From contig JAJRTM010000753.1 of the NCBI GenBank assembly GCA_024278285.1, positions 1 to 7,169 of the forward strand: 7,169 nt of DNA, given 5' to 3'. Under the pieces are notes generated by a model. It was not told where the DNA came from. It ran no database searches and saw only the letters and a list, made by a program, of their open reading frames with translations. This stretch comes from Planctomycetota bacterium. Its GTDB lineage: Bacteria; Planctomycetota; Planctomycetia; Planctomycetales; Planctomycetaceae. Made by a program: the position numbers and the translations under genes. Positions 1 through 5,990 of this stretch are shown here, one piece after another (the stretch's first letter is position 1; every line of letters starts with the position of its first letter).

Positions 1-546
1 TCAAAAGGGGAAGCGATGCGGTTGTTTTATTCACCGGATCGTCCTGAAGCAAACCGTGTTATCACACTCAATGCGAACGTGATGAGCTCGGGCGGCGAAC
101 CACTTCGCGAAGGAACCGTCGTGGTGCAAATTACGTCTCCTTCCGGGCAGGTCGAATCGGTTCGACTCGCCCCGGCTGGGGACGATTCCTGGGGACTTTT
201 CACCGAAACATTCACTCCCAAACAAGGCGGCATCTACAAACTGCTCACCACTTGCAAAGAAAACGGCGCGAAACTTGAAACAACCATTTCAGTACAGGGA
301 GTAGAAAGGGAACAGATCGGCGAACCAGCTCGCTTCGATGTGCTGAAAGAAATTTCGCAGGTCAGCAAAGGAAAACTGACCAGCATTGATGATATTCAGG
401 AACTGATCGATTCCATCGCAAAAATGCCCGAACCAAAACCGGTCATCCGCCGCTTCCGCCTCTGGAGCAACCCGATCTGGGGCGGCAGCATCGTCCTATT
501 ACTCACCATCTTCTGGATAGGCAGAAAACTCGCCGGCCTGGCATGA
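1..546 (+). CDS. C-terminal part of a membrane-anchored protein with an Ig-like domain (5'-truncated)
   Basis: The reading frame is open from base 1, so the ATG at 16 is probably internal and the gene starts upstream of the window. Counting from that ATG, residues 1-95 look like a beta-sandwich (Ig-like) domain, with the phrases MRLFYSPDRPEANRVITL, WGLFTETFTPKQGGIYKL and TTISVQG. Residues 100-140 are helical and charged. Residues 154-173 (IWGGSIVLLLTIFWIGRKLA) form one membrane span, leaving a tail of only a few residues. The bulk should therefore lie outside the cytoplasm, anchored at its C terminus. From memory, this ending is typical of large planctomycete membrane proteins with a VWA or glutamine-amidotransferase-like body, often encoded near MoxR/DUF58 genes; the window cannot confirm this. 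The biochemical role is unknown. Confidence is high that it is a real gene and low for any specific function. Confidence 0.85.
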   Translation, partial: SKGEAMRLFYSPDRPEANRVITLNANVMSSGGEPLREGTVVVQITSPSGQVESVRLAPAGDDSWGLFTETFTPKQGGIYKLLTTCKENGAKLETTISVQGVEREQIGEPARFDVLKEISQVSKGKLTSIDDIQELIDSIAKMPEPKPVIRRFRLWSNPIWGGSIVLLLTIFWIGRKLAGLA

Positions 547-551
547 GTATT

Positions 552-575
552 GGTAGGGTGGCATCTCCACCTGCC
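552..575 (+). terminator. GC-rich hairpin immediately after the stop codon
   Basis: The stem pairs GGGTGG (556-561) with CCACCT (567-572) around the loop CATCT, counting one G-T wobble; outer GG/CC pairs can extend it across a small internal loop. It starts five bases after the TGA. There is no run of T after it, so it is not a textbook intrinsic terminator. It could be a 3'-end stabilising hairpin or a dispersed repeat, since the leading GTAGGGT also begins the hairpin after the GH5 gene. Confidence 0.4.
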
Positions 576-612
576 TTCCCTGGTGATAAAGGTTGATGAT
601 TCCAGTGACGCA

Positions 613-680
613 GGTTAGAATCTTATCAGTGAAATCCTGCGCAAAACTGGCAGGATATTTTGAACCAACTGGGTAGCCCA
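613..680 (+). repeat. Dispersed repeat, copy A (inverted relative to copy B at 6141-6203)
   Basis: Bases 646-680 match the reverse complement of 6141-6175 at 32 of 35 positions. Weaker similarity extends outward to about 613, where both copies begin GGTTA and share a GAAAT-C/G-CTG stretch with small indels. The segment ends in GGGTAGCCCA, the same decamer that forms the right terminal inverted repeat of the palindromic element at 5991-6150. Past 680 the similarity stops. This looks like part or remnant of a mobile intergenic repeat family. Confidence 0.85.
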
Positions 681-900
681 AATGATAAATTTTGGTTCCG
701 GCTTGTCCGGGTTTGGCTTTCCTGACACACAACGACTCAGTTTCTTACTTGGTTTTGGCTCTATCAGGCTGGGCCGCTATTGCTACGGGCTGAAATCATC
801 ATAAGCAAATGCGTCAATCAACACAACGATATGGTGCATCACAGCAGACGATTTTGAGTGCTGTACTGTGGTTGTGACGACCTCATAAGAAAGACCAATC

Positions 901-2514
901 ATGCAAAACAGAATCCGAATCGTCCGCCGCACATTGTTTACGGCTTGCATTGTTTTGCTGTTGCCGGGGGCAATTGTTAGCTTGCTCAATGCGAAGGAGG
1001 TGGCTCCGCCGAAGCCGGGTGACATCGTCTTCCAGACAGATTTCGACACGCCGCAACAGCGCACAGCATGGACGCGGGCGAGCTTCACCGAATGGGAAAC
1101 CGGTTATCAGGAAACGACCTCGTTGTCTGTCACGGTTCCGGTTACTCGGGCGCAGAACGGAAACATGATCCACCTGCCGTTGGACCTGACACGCTACCGC
1201 GGCTGCCGCCTGCTTTTGGAATGTGTGGCGAAAGCCGAAAACGTCACCAAGCCGTCCCAGTCATATCTGGGCATCAAATTCATGCTGCATTACCAGTCTG
1301 AAACAGCCGGGCCGTTCTGGCAGAATCCGAATGGAGTGTTTGGTTCGTTCGACTGGCGCACGTTGCGTTTCATTGCCCCGATTGCATCTGATGCCACGGG
1401 CGGCCAGCTTGGACTCGGCTTGCAAGGCAGTTCCGGCAAGGTCTGGTTTGATGCAATCAAAATCACGGTCTTCAAGGGGCCTTTGCCGAAACGTCCTGAA
1501 CCACCGACTAATCCCGGGCCTGTTTTCAAGGGGCACAACTTACCCCGGTTGCGAGGCGTGATGTCGCCCAACACGTTTCGCGACGAAGACCTGCGTCTTC
1601 TCGGTATGGAGTGGAACGCCAATGTCATTCGCTGGCAGATGACTCGCAACTGGGGCCGCGCCGGCACAGACCGTGATTTAGCAGAGTATGACCGCTGGCT
1701 GGAAAGCGAATTAGAAGATTTGGATAAGGTGCTCGACGCCTGCAGTCGTTATGGTCTCAAAGTCGTTGTGGACATGCACTCGCCGCCGGGGGGACGTCAT
1801 AAGAACAAGGATCTGGCGATTTTCCATGAACCGGTTTATCAGGACCACTATGTGAAACTGTGGGAAAAGATCGCGAGGCGATACAAAAACCAACCCGCCA
1901 TCTGGGGTTACGATTTGGTGAACGAGCCCGTGCAAAACCTCCCTTCGCCGCCGGGCGTGGCTGACTATCTGGAGACTCAGGTGCGAGCCGCCAAGGCGAT
2001 CCGCGCCATCGACCCGGAGATGCCCATCTTCATCGAGGCAAGTCAATGGGACTCAGCCGACGGTTTCCGAGAACTGGAACCAGTCGATGTCACGAACGTC
2101 ATCTATCAGGTTCACATGTACGTACCTGGTCAGTTCACGCATCAAGGCGTTCACGGCACGAAGACCGGCATCACCTATCCCGGCAAGATCGGCAACATCC
2201 AGTGGGACAAGCAGCAACTCCGAAAAGTGCTGGCTCCAGTGAGAGAGTTTCAGCTTGCGTACAATGTACACATTTTCGTGGGAGAGTTCAGTGCCATTCG
2301 CTGGGCACCCGGTGCAGAGATTTACCTGCGGGACTGCATCGAACTGTTTGAAGAGTACGGCTGGGATTGGACGTATCACGCTTACCGCGAATGGGACGGC
2401 TGGAGCGTCGAACACAGCAACTCCCCCGAAGATCATCAACCAACCCAAAACCCCACAGACCGAAAAAAACTACTGCTGGACTGGTTCGCACGCAACAAAA
2501 AACCGCCCCGATAG
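901..2514 (+). CDS. Secreted glycoside hydrolase family 5 enzyme with N-terminal jelly-roll domain
   Basis: This 537-residue protein is likely an exported, retaining beta-glycanase (cellulase or mannanase type). Residues 1-31 form a signal peptide: basic MQNRIRIVRR, a hydrophobic core, and probable cleavage after LNA (29-31). Residues 40-192 resemble a carbohydrate-binding jelly roll, opening with FQTDFDTP and closing with GKVWFDAIKITV. A Pro-rich linker (194-207) leads to the GH5 barrel at about 210-530. GH5 landmarks are the conserved Arg in VIRW (R244), DMH (H293), the acid/base Glu in LVNEP (E342), H405 and Y407 in YQVHMY, FTHQG (412-416), and the nucleophile Glu in FVGEFS (E462); W488 and W501 may line the sugar site. 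All key residues are intact. The substrate cannot be read from the sequence. Sampled 60-base lines have about 58-63% G+C, against 33-52% in lines sampled from floA and the GT gene. The start has no strong ribosome-binding site, but the signal peptide supports it. Confidence 0.93.
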   Translation: MQNRIRIVRRTLFTACIVLLLPGAIVSLLNAKEVAPPKPGDIVFQTDFDTPQQRTAWTRASFTEWETGYQETTSLSVTVPVTRAQNGNMIHLPLDLTRYRGCRLLLECVAKAENVTKPSQSYLGIKFMLHYQSETAGPFWQNPNGVFGSFDWRTLRFIAPIASDATGGQLGLGLQGSSGKVWFDAIKITVFKGPLPKRPEPPTNPGPVFKGHNLPRLRGVMSPNTFRDEDLRLLGMEWNANVIRWQMTRNWGRAGTDRDLAEYDRWLESELEDLDKVLDACSRYGLKVVVDMHSPPGGRHKNKDLAIFHEPVYQDHYVKLWEKIARRYKNQPAIWGYDLVNEPVQNLPSPPGVADYLETQVRAAKAIRAIDPEMPIFIEASQWDSADGFRELEPVDVTNVIYQVHMYVPGQFTHQGVHGTKTGITYPGKIGNIQWDKQQLRKVLAPVREFQLAYNVHIFVGEFSAIRWAPGAEIYLRDCIELFEEYGWDWTYHAYREWDGWSVEHSNSPEDHQPTQNPTDRKKLLLDWFARNKKPPR

Positions 2515-2542
2515 GCCGTAGAGCAGGTTCGGAGTGGTGTAG

Positions 2543-2559
2543 GGTCTGCTGTGCAGACC
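2543..2559 (+). terminator. Perfect 7-bp hairpin downstream of the GH5 gene
   Basis: GGTCTGC (2543-2549) pairs perfectly with GCAGACC (2553-2559) around the loop TGT. It lies 28 bases after the GH5 stop codon. There is no T tract after it, so a Rho-independent terminator is only possible; it may instead be an RNA 3'-end stem or a dispersed repeat unit. Confidence 0.5.
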
Positions 2560-2577
2560 AATTGCGACTCACATTTC

Positions 2578-2620
2578 ATTGCCAAAAAGACTAATCCTGG
2601 CGATACCGAAAGTTGGCAAT
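2578..2620. repeat. 8-bp inverted repeat
   Basis: ATTGCCAA (2578-2585) is the exact reverse complement of TTGGCAAT (2613-2620), with a 27-base spacer. It may fold as a stem-loop or serve as a divided protein-binding site; no function is evident. Confidence 0.55.
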
Positions 2621-2728
2621 CGGAAAAGGAGTTGAAAAAACAGTGTGAAAACCACCTGTTGAGTGGTACATCTGCTTGAAATCAATTATCATTGCGGATG
2701 TCCCTTGCATTTCCACAACTAACTTTCT

Positions 2729-2752
2729 GTCGTATTCGATCATTAGTACGAC
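2729..2752. promoter_or_regulatory. Dyad upstream of floA, possible operator
   Basis: GTCGTA (2729-2734) and TACGAC (2747-2752) are exact inverted repeats separated by 12 bases. The centre-to-centre distance of 18 bases is somewhat more than one and a half helical turns. It lies about 100 bases upstream of the floA start, a sensible place for a regulator site. No regulator family is recognised. Confidence 0.3.
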
Positions 2753-2765
2753 TGGTCTATGTGAT

Positions 2766-2789
2766 AACTGTAGTCACAGGACAGTTTTT
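2766..2789 (+). terminator. Hairpin followed by a T run in the floA leader
   Basis: AACTGT (2766-2771) can pair with ACAGTT (2781-2786), and T residues run from 2785 to 2789. Overlapping alternatives exist, GTGA 2761-2764 with TCAC 2773-2776, and CACA with TGTG further on. It could end transcripts arriving from GH5 or act as a leader attenuator, but the stem is AT-rich and weak. Confidence 0.3.
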
Positions 2790-2793
2790 GTGA

Positions 2794-2810
2794 TTTGCGA
2801 AAAACGCAAA
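2794..2810 (+). promoter_or_regulatory. Leader hairpin upstream of floA
   Basis: TTTGCG (2794-2799) pairs exactly with CGCAAA (2805-2810) around the loop AAAAA. With a one- or two-base bulge the stem can extend to GAT/ATC. It lies 37 bases before the floA start. Regulatory function is only inferred from position. Confidence 0.3.
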
Positions 2811-2831
2811 GAAATCAAACGTTAAAAGTAA

Positions 2832-2837
2832 AGAGGA
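2832..2837 (+). promoter_or_regulatory. Ribosome-binding site of floA
   Basis: AGAGGA sits 10 bases before the ATG at 2848, which favours that start over the in-frame ATG at 2854. The site lies within a possible 4-bp stem, AGAG (2832-2835) and CTCT (2840-2843), with a GAAA loop. Confidence 0.7.
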
Positions 2838-2847
2838 AACTCTCAGC

Positions 2848-3906
2848 ATGATAATGAACTCACTTCTTTTGGCGCAGCAATCACCCTGGAATTATCTGAT
2901 TTGGTTTGGCATCATTGTCTTGATTTTCGGTTCGCTGATCTTCTTTGCCATTTTTGCTCGCTATATCGGTTTGTGGATTCAAAGTAGAACGACCGGTGCA
3001 GGCATTGGGCTGTTCACTCTGTTTGTGATGTCCATTCGAAAAGTAAATCCGACGATTATTGTGCGGTGCAAAATTATGGCTGTGCAGGCGGGCTTGACAC
3101 ATATTTTTCCGATCAGCACACGTGATTTAGAAGCCCACTATCTGGCTGGTGGTAATGTCCCCAATGTAATTCGTGCCTTGATTGCCGCACATCGTGCCAA
3201 TATTGACCTCGACTGGATTACCGCAGCGGCTATTGATTTAGCAGGGCGAGATATTCTTGAAGCTGTAAGAAATTCGGTCAACCCAATTGTGATTGATTGC
3301 CCTGATCCAGCAAAAGGGGGGCCCGGAACATTGGATGCCGTTGCGGCAGACGTAATTCAACTTTGTGCAAGAGCACGTGTCACCGTGCGAACCAACCTGA
3401 AGCAGTTGATCGGCGGAGCGACCGAAGAAACAATTGTCGCCCGCGTCGGGCAAGGCATCGTTCAGGCAATTGGTTCAACGAAATCTTACGCACAGGTTCT
3501 GGAAAATCCAGATTTCATTTCTCAAACTGTGCTCGGGCAAGGGCTTGAATCACAAACTTCTTTTGAGATCGTTTCGATTGATATCGCTGACATCGATGTG
3601 GGAGAAAATATTGGCGCCCGCCTGCAGGCTGATCAAGCAGAAGCAGACATGCGGGTCGCACAAGCCAGAGCAGAAGAACGCCGGGCAGAAGCCAAAGCTC
3701 TTGAACAGGTGATGATCGCAAAAATTCAAGAAAACCGTGCAAAAGTGGTTATGGCTGAAGCAGAAGTTCCTGAAGCGATTGCCCAGGCTTTTCGAGACAA
3801 ACAACTTGGCATTCTTGATTATTACGAATTGAAAAATGTCCAGTCAGATACACTGATGCGAACTTCTATTGCAAAAGACTCCAAAGAAATAACTGCGAAT
3901 AATTAA
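2848..3906 (+). CDS. floA: Flotillin-like protein FloA (SPFH family)
   Basis: FloA proteins are membrane-embedded scaffolds that mark ordered membrane microdomains and influence the activity of partner membrane proteins. This protein has 352 residues, a little longer than the roughly 330 of Bacillus FloA. A membrane span covers residues 16-37, and a second hydrophobic stretch (52-62) probably dips into the membrane. The SPFH core runs from about 68 to 250, with signature phrases [19 protein letters not shown] (177-195), [13 protein letters not shown] and [19 protein letters not shown] (239-257). An Ala/Glu-rich coiled coil follows (258-310: [20 protein letters not shown]) for oligomerisation. 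The extra length includes a loop near 150-162 ([12 protein letters not shown]) and a polar C-terminal tail. Identification is near certain. In Bacillus, floA follows an NfeD-type gene; none is seen here, and the upstream neighbour is the GH5 gene. The next gene, with a near-identical ribosome-binding site, may be a functional partner. Confidence 0.97.
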   Translation: MIMNSLLLAQQSPWNYLIWFGIIVLIFGSLIFFAIFARYIGLWIQSRTTGAGIGLFTLFVMSIRKVNPTIIVRCKIMAVQAGLTHIFPISTRDLEAHYLAGGNVPNVIRALIAAHRANIDLDWITAAAIDLAGRDILEAVRNSVNPIVIDCPDPAKGGPGTLDAVAADVIQLCARARVTVRTNLKQLIGGATEETIVARVGQGIVQAIGSTKSYAQVLENPDFISQTVLGQGLESQTSFEIVSIDIADIDVGENIGARLQADQAEADMRVAQARAEERRAEAKALEQVMIAKIQENRAKVVMAEAEVPEAIAQAFRDKQLGILDYYELKNVQSDTLMRTSIAKDSKEITANN

Positions 3907-3936
3907 CTCCTACTGCTGATGACGTTGACCTTTTAG

Positions 3937-4072
3937 CAAACCGCGATTATTCAAAAATCTCCTATTGAACGGAGAGTAGACATACTTGTCTGCCTACAAC
4001 AAAGTATGCTCTTACGAGACAGACGCCGAATGTCTGTGCTCTTTTCTATTAATGGATGAGAAATGCGGTTTG
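3937..4072 (+). other. Structured spacer between floA and the next gene
   Basis: CAAACCGC (3937-3944) is the exact reverse complement of GCGGTTTG (4065-4072), so the two could close a 136-base domain. Inside are CTCC/GGAG, AGACA (3978-3982) with TGTCT (3987-3991), and ACAGAC (4019-4024) with GTCTGT (4032-4037). A competing pairing joins CATACTT (3981-3987) to AAGTATG (4002-4008). The right closing arm abuts the ribosome-binding site of the next gene. This may be a structured leader, an RNA, or chance; it is not assigned to a known RNA family. Confidence 0.35.
4016..4046 (+). terminator. Probable intrinsic terminator after floA
   Basis: ACAGAC (4019-4024) pairs with GTCTGT (4032-4037) around a 7-base loop, and GAG (4016-4018) can pair with CTC (4039-4041) past a single bulged G. 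TTTT (4042-4045) follows directly. This is the best terminator-like structure in the window, 110 bases after the floA stop and about 40 bases before the next start, suggesting partial or full uncoupling of the two genes. Confidence 0.55.
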
Positions 4073-4078
4073 AGAGGA
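4073..4078 (+). promoter_or_regulatory. Ribosome-binding site of the small membrane protein gene
   Basis: AGAGGA lies 10 bases before the ATG at 4089, the same hexamer and spacing as at floA. It supports the chosen start. Confidence 0.7.
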
Positions 4079-4088
4079 ACTTACTGAA

Positions 4089-4718
4089 ATGAACAGCTTC
4101 TTATTTGTAGTCATGGTGGTCCTTTCCATTATTGGATGGATTACCAATGCCGTGAATGAAAATAATAAAAAGGGACAAGCTGGCGGTAAGCAGCAACGCC
4201 CTCAAAAAAAACGTCGATTGCAAGACGAACTCGAGTCGTTTCTTAATGAACTACAGGGAGAAAAACCTAAGCCACAACAAAGAAAGCCGCAACGACAAAC
4301 CGATCATCAACAAGGGCAGCAAAGGAAAAGACGCCCCCGAGACGAAGCAAAGAATACTTCACGATCTACCCGTCAACGTGGTTCCTCGAAAAGCCAGGCT
4401 TCTGCCTCCCGCCTTCAATCGACGCACGAAAAACCACGTTCTGTTTTTGAGAATGATGATTCTCGTCAAGTTGGATCAGGTAATTTAGGGCAAGGTCTAA
4501 AGCAACATGTGGAAAATTATAGTTCCCATCACCCAGGTACATTAGTCGATGAACTAAACGAAAAGAAAACGTCTTCACAGTTGCACGCCCCGAAGCGAAG
4601 TTCCTCCGCAGGACGGAAAGTATTTGAACTACTTCATTCTGCGGATTCAGTTCGCACGGCAATTGTTTTGAGTGAAATTTTACAGCCTCCAGTCAGTCAA
4701 AGGCCTGGGCGGTTTTAG
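4089..4718 (+). CDS. One-span membrane protein of unknown function with low-complexity Gln/Arg/Lys-rich middle
   Basis: The function is unknown. The 209-residue protein has an N-terminal membrane span (residues 3-18, SFLFVVMVVLSIIGWI) without a clear cleavage site, so it is probably an anchored protein with a cytoplasmic tail. A charged amphipathic helix follows (41-57, KRRLQDELESFLNELQG). Residues 59-115 are low complexity and very rich in Gln, Arg, Lys and Ser, likely disordered and basic. A short motif GSGNLGQGLKQHVENY (129-144) and a C-terminal hydrophobic helix VFELLHSADSVRTAIVLSEI (178-197), ending near QPP, look conserved by their regularity. From memory, proteins of this layout with an AIVLSEIL-like ending occur in planctomycetes, sometimes next to floA, and a comparable ending occurs in small one-span Bacteroidota proteins. 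A role with FloA at the membrane is only inferred. The basic middle could contact nucleic acid or membrane lipid. Confidence 0.8.
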   Translation: MNSFLFVVMVVLSIIGWITNAVNENNKKGQAGGKQQRPQKKRRLQDELESFLNELQGEKPKPQQRKPQRQTDHQQGQQRKRRPRDEAKNTSRSTRQRGSSKSQASASRLQSTHEKPRSVFENDDSRQVGSGNLGQGLKQHVENYSSHHPGTLVDELNEKKTSSQLHAPKRSSSAGRKVFELLHSADSVRTAIVLSEILQPPVSQRPGRF

Positions 4719-4761
4719 TGGTTAACTCGCCTCGTTAAACATCTCTGGGTAGCTTGATAAA

Positions 4762-5946
4762 ATGCAGAGTGATTCGCAGCAGCCAGCTCTCCCGCTCAAC
4801 TCAACTTCTACGACTGGTAAAGCCGAGGCTGAGAAAGAAAAATTCTCAAAAAGTTCCAAATCGACAGAGTCGTTGTACGTGCTGCTACTTTCGGAACGAT
4901 TTGAAGTAAGAGGTTCATCCACACAAACGTTGGTGTTGGCAGAGCATTTATCAGACTACGGCATTCGCTCTACAGTCCTCACTCCCAACGCCAATTTTAT
5001 TTCGCCAGGTCGCCGCAAAGATCTCGATATCTGTGAGTACCGTTATCTTGATTTCCCTTTTATCAAACATGTCACTCTGAAATATATTGAACAGGATTTT
5101 TCAGATTCCAAGCCAGATTTAATTCATATTCAATCTCGTAAAATGTTACCCTATGGCATTAAATTGGCCAGAAGGTGGAATTGTCCTTACGTATTGACAA
5201 TTCACGATTACCTACCTGCTGGTGAGGTACTCAATTTCGAAACACAATATGGTTATAAAATTATTGCAGTCAGTTCTTCCGTGAAATCGGAGTTGTTAAC
5301 ACAACCAAATATTACGGGAGAGATGGTGGCAGTCATACATAGCGGCGTTGAACAAGTGCCCGATGAAAAAATCCGTCCTGTACTTGCTTCAAATTGCACC
5401 CCTGTCATTGGAACGGCTGGACCTCTGGAGCAGATTAAAGGAGTTTCTTTTTTCCTTCACGCCGCCCATGATGTTCTTAAAGTTTATCCTGAATTAGAAT
5501 TTCTTGTGGCAGGATCGGGCCCGGAAGAGCACCGGCTCAGGCAGCTTGTTCGCTCTCTCGGAATTGAAAAACAGGTCACCTTTGTTTCCAACCTGTATGG
5601 ATTCCATGAATCATTACGAGCGATGGATATTTTCTGCTTACCTTCATTACAACAAGGACTGGGGACCATCATGCTGGAGGCGATGGCCTGTGGTCGCCCT
5701 GTGATTGCCAGTCGCGTTGGAGGTGTTTTCAGTGCGATCACCAATAACGAAAACGGCCTGTTGATTCCTCCTTCAAATAGTGATGCAATTGCCGAGAAAC
5801 TTTTGTTATTGTTGAAGGAACCAGAATTGGCTCGCAAAATAGGAGAAGCAGGAAAGGAACATGTCAGGAAAAACTTTCGGATAGACCAAACTGTCCGCCG
5901 AGTAGCTGATCTTTACCGTTCCTGTACAACCAATTTTTCACCGTAG
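4762..5946 (+). CDS. Family 4 (GT4) glycosyltransferase
   Basis: This 394-residue, probably cytoplasmic or membrane-peripheral enzyme should transfer a sugar from a nucleotide donor in a GT-B fold. Residues 1-35 are Ser/Lys/Glu-rich and look disordered. The N-terminal Rossmann domain starts at LYVLLLSERFEVRGSS (38-53), with IHIQSRK (121-127), LTIHDY (145-150) and VIHSGVE (191-197). The donor domain includes GTAGPLEQIKG (217-227, K226 at the usual donor-phosphate Lys), VAGSGPE (249-255) and the GT4 signature PSLQQGLGTIMLEAMACGRP (294-313). In that signature the first Glu of the E-X7-E pair is Gln (Q298), while the second (E306) is kept. Possible products include exopolysaccharide, lipopolysaccharide or a glycolipid; acceptor and donor cannot be read. 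It begins 43 bases after the upstream stop with no obvious ribosome-binding site, so it may be co-transcribed with that gene. The N-terminal extension makes the exact start slightly uncertain. Confidence 0.93.
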   Translation: MQSDSQQPALPLNSTSTTGKAEAEKEKFSKSSKSTESLYVLLLSERFEVRGSSTQTLVLAEHLSDYGIRSTVLTPNANFISPGRRKDLDICEYRYLDFPFIKHVTLKYIEQDFSDSKPDLIHIQSRKMLPYGIKLARRWNCPYVLTIHDYLPAGEVLNFETQYGYKIIAVSSSVKSELLTQPNITGEMVAVIHSGVEQVPDEKIRPVLASNCTPVIGTAGPLEQIKGVSFFLHAAHDVLKVYPELEFLVAGSGPEEHRLRQLVRSLGIEKQVTFVSNLYGFHESLRAMDIFCLPSLQQGLGTIMLEAMACGRPVIASRVGGVFSAITNNENGLLIPPSNSDAIAEKLLLLLKEPELARKIGEAGKEHVRKNFRIDQTVRRVADLYRSCTTNFSP

Positions 5947-5990
5947 AAATCCCCTAACCCGGCATAGCTGCAACCAAAAACTTATGATGA

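Larger units (their letters stand above)
547..900. other. Intergenic region between the truncated membrane protein gene and the GH5 gene
   Basis: This 354-base gap contains no credible gene. It holds a hairpin right after the upstream stop codon (552-575) and one copy of a dispersed repeat (613-680). A second small dyad, AACCAA 663-668 with TTGGTT 692-697, overlaps the end of that repeat. From about 700 to 900 I see no clear promoter, and the GH5 start codon lacks a convincing Shine-Dalgarno sequence (only AAGAAAG a few bases upstream). A 77-codon reverse-strand frame crosses this region but overlaps the upstream gene and the repeat, so it is not called. Confidence 0.6.
2515..2847. other. Intergenic region between the GH5 gene and floA, rich in inverted repeats
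   Basis: This 333-base gap has no credible gene. In order it holds a perfect 7-bp hairpin (2543-2559), an 8-bp inverted repeat (2578-2620), a small ACCAC/GTGGT hairpin (2651-2667), a 6-bp dyad (2729-2752), two hairpins close together (2766-2789 and 2794-2810) and the floA ribosome-binding site. No convincing -35/-10 pair was found by eye, but a promoter for floA most likely lies in the second half. Confidence 0.6.

Noticed and set aside
499..732. 77-codon reverse-strand open frame
   Set aside because: It overlaps the end of the upstream gene, a hairpin and repeat copy A, and shows no recognisable domain; frames through repeats commonly look open.
1290..1667. Reverse-strand frame of 125 codons, and others of similar size inside the GH5 gene
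   Set aside because: They lie entirely inside a strongly supported GH5 gene whose high G+C content keeps other frames open.
2651..2667. ACCAC/GTGGT hairpin as a degenerate relative of the palindromic element
   Set aside because: Only five bases per arm match and no GGGTAGCCC end is nearby; similarity to ACCACT/AGTGGT at 6001-6014 is too short to count.
2705..2738. Possible promoter TTGCAT with TATTCG upstream of floA
   Set aside because: The spacing is 22 bases and the second hexamer is a poor -10 match.
4156..4488. 110-codon frame on the + strand inside the small membrane protein gene
   Set aside because: It overlaps the chosen frame, which has a good ribosome-binding site, a membrane span and an ordered C-terminal motif; the alternative has none.
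4722..4738. TTAAC/GTTAA inverted repeat between the membrane protein and GT genes
   Set aside because: The stem is only 5 AT-rich pairs with no T tract, so it is not supportable as a terminator.
5484..5837. 117-codon reverse-strand frame within the glycosyltransferase gene
   Set aside because: It is antisense to the conserved GT4 donor domain and has no recognisable features.
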